DNA of 64,000 nt, from NCBI GenBank assembly GCA_035294305.1, contig DATGLD010000038.1:1-64000 (forward strand), written 5' to 3'. The notes beneath the pieces are model-generated. The model saw only the letters and a list, made by a program, of their open reading frames with translations, was not told where the DNA came from and did no database searches. Positions 63,040 through 64,000 of this stretch are shown here, one piece after another; the first letter of the stretch is position 1, and every line of letters begins with the position of its first letter. Source of the stretch: DASRBN01 sp035294305. Lineage in GTDB: Bacteria > Chloroflexota > Ktedonobacteria > Ktedonobacterales > Ktedonobacteraceae. Position numbers and translations under genes: made by a program.

Positions 63040-64000
63040 CTACCAGGCTACAAGGAATTCATAACGGTGGTATCCTCTCATAGGAGGCGCTTCTACCACC
63101 TGCCATACCGGTTGACCGTTCACTCTTGTACGATCATCTACTGTAGGGACAGTGCCTGGTGCGTGTCCAATCGCGCCTGGTGCCTGTCCTCTATACTCAA
63201 CAACATCCCCGTTCAAGGTGACACAACGAGGCTCCCTTGAATGTAGACACGTAACACCGAGTGTTACCTGATACACCGGGTCCCCAGTTTCCAGAATGAT
63301 GCGCGTTTCCGTCCCGGTTTCCTCCACCTGTAGATGCATGCTGGTTGATCCAACACGCACATTGCTCAGGCGCACATGCTTCCAACTGGCGGGAAGATGC
63401 GGAACGAAGCGCACACTGCGCGAAGCGGCATCAGGCCGGAATCCAAGAAAGTAATGAACCACCGGCCAGATAATGCCTACACTTGACCAGGCCTGGATAA
63501 AACACCCGCCATCTGGCGAAACCTCGCTCATCGCGCCCGGCATAGCATAAGGCAAGGTGGCCGCTATTTTCCGGCAGAGCGTCAGCGCCTGCTCAATACG
63601 TCCATAGCGGGCCTCGGCTGCTACCATCAGGCTACTAGGCAGGGTCATGGTGGCGCGGTGTCGCTCCGGATTGAGGTAGATGCCCCAGGGTCCCATGAAC
63701 TCGTCCGATTCCAGGCGCGCAAAAGCGCGTTCCGCGTGTTCATACGTTGCCAGCCCGGTCTCCATTGGAGTCAGAGCGATCATGTGCTTCAGCAGCCAGG
63801 GGCGTTCTTGCTCCAGCGCTTTCTCGTCGAGCGGATGCTCCTGGGCAAAGCGTTCGAGCATGATATCGCTGTGCTCCAATTCAATCAAGTCTCCCGGCCA
63901 CAAGGGCTTTTCCGCTCGCAATAGCTTGTGCGAGGTAGCAAGCGCCTGCGCAGAGGTGAAGATATCACCGTACAGGCCCTCGTCGGGCATCCACCACACA
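63040..64000 (-). CDS. Glycosidase of debranching-enzyme type, partial
   Basis: The reading frame runs off the right edge; only about the last 319 residues are visible. EMSEVSPDGGCFIQAWSSVGIIWPVVHYFLGFRPDAASRSVRFVPHLPASW is the end of an (alpha/alpha)6 catalytic barrel as in amylo-alpha-1,6-glucosidase-like proteins. A C-terminal beta-sandwich follows. The C-terminal part includes an unusual segment, GQAPGAIGHAPGTVPTVD, encoded by the repeat at 63143-63191. It lies upstream of the solute-binding gene on the same strand (99 bp), so it is probably part of the same locus. Confidence 0.75.
   Translation of the reverse strand, partial: VWWMPDEGLYGDIFTSAQALATSHKLLRAEKPLWPGDLIELEHSDIMLERFAQEHPLDEKALEQERPWLLKHMIALTPMETGLATYEHAERAFARLESDEFMGPWGIYLNPERHRATMTLPSSLMVAAEARYGRIEQALTLCRKIAATLPYAMPGAMSEVSPDGGCFIQAWSSVGIIWPVVHYFLGFRPDAASRSVRFVPHLPASWKHVRLSNVRVGSTSMHLQVEETGTETRIILETGDPVYQVTLGVTCLHSREPRCVTLNGDVVEYRGQAPGAIGHAPGTVPTVDDRTRVNGQPVWQVVEAPPMRGYHRYEFLVAW
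63143..63191. repeat. GGGACAG...CTGTCC repeat inside a coding region
   Basis: GTAGGGACAGTGCCTGGTGC followed by GTGTCC, and then GCGCCTGGTGCCTGTCCTC, match the intergenic element at 18868-18897. The frame of the glycosidase stays open across it. Confidence 0.6.

Noticed and set aside
62149..63240. 363-codon plus-strand frame opposite the solute-binding gene
   Set aside because: It runs antisense across a well-supported lipoprotein gene and the next gene, with no ribosome binding site and no domain.

Overview
The window looks like chromosomal DNA of a mycelial, heterotrophic member of the Chloroflexota, most likely class Ktedonobacteria. This is inferred from gene content: several large membrane-anchored Ser/Thr kinases, a DUF1800/DUF1501 pair, a large secreted sedolisin, sugar ABC transporter genes with debranching enzymes, and many GC-rich intergenic hairpins. 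No rRNA, tRNA or CRISPR array was found. Nothing here fixes the species.

Layout. 1-692: relic of an IS3-family transposase, a perfect 74-bp palindrome and a promoter. 693-6040: 2-oxoacid dehydrogenase operon (E1 alpha, E1 beta, E2), lipoyl synthase and an alpha/beta hydrolase; no E3 gene is present. 6203-9991: a receiver-domain protein and a secreted S53 peptidase with four C-terminal repeats. 10075-18583: three Ser/Thr kinase genes in tandem on the minus strand, with near-identical kinase domain layouts and three different C-terminal halves (beta-sandwich repeats, baseplate-J-like, WD40). 18991-22560: an anchored clan-A glycosidase-like protein and a GT-C membrane glycosyltransferase. 22757-25712: Tat-exported DUF1800/DUF1501 pair. 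25947-30824: small hypothetical genes, a MctP-like symporter with its DUF3311 partner, and a YbjN-family protein. 31153-33627: a SIS-domain protein divergent from an M29 aminopeptidase. 33888-41350: a fourth kinase with a non-RD active site, a 7Fe ferredoxin, two zinc-ribbon proteins, a Bax-inhibitor-1 family protein, thioredoxin, a GntR/UTRA regulator and a TPR protein. 41444-46308: fused MNT-HEPN protein, fused MoaD-MoaE, M32 carboxypeptidase and M17 aminopeptidase. 46632-52432: histidine kinase with response regulator, then an ECF sigma factor with a membrane anti-sigma factor carrying a beta-propeller. 52721-55068: isolated phage-portal module. 55268-57466: MFS transporter and a phosphotransferase. 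57917-64000: alpha-glucan uptake and debranching operon.

The genes suggest a soil saprophyte. Secreted peptidases and glycan-active proteins feed an importer (solute-binding lipoprotein plus two permeases, with the ATPase encoded elsewhere) and cytosolic debranching enzymes and peptidases. Many one-component and kinase sensors with exported domains monitor the surface.

The strongest non-genic signal is a set of intergenic inverted-repeat families that recur across the window. Some have terminal inverted repeats like non-autonomous mobile elements. At least two copies appear to lie inside coding sequence. The protein observations most worth checking are the MoaD-MoaE fusion with a possibly leaderless start, the MNT-HEPN fusion with a degenerate HEPN motif, the modular kinase cluster, and the orphan portal cassette. 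I did not find a clearly new multi-gene defence or biosynthetic system.
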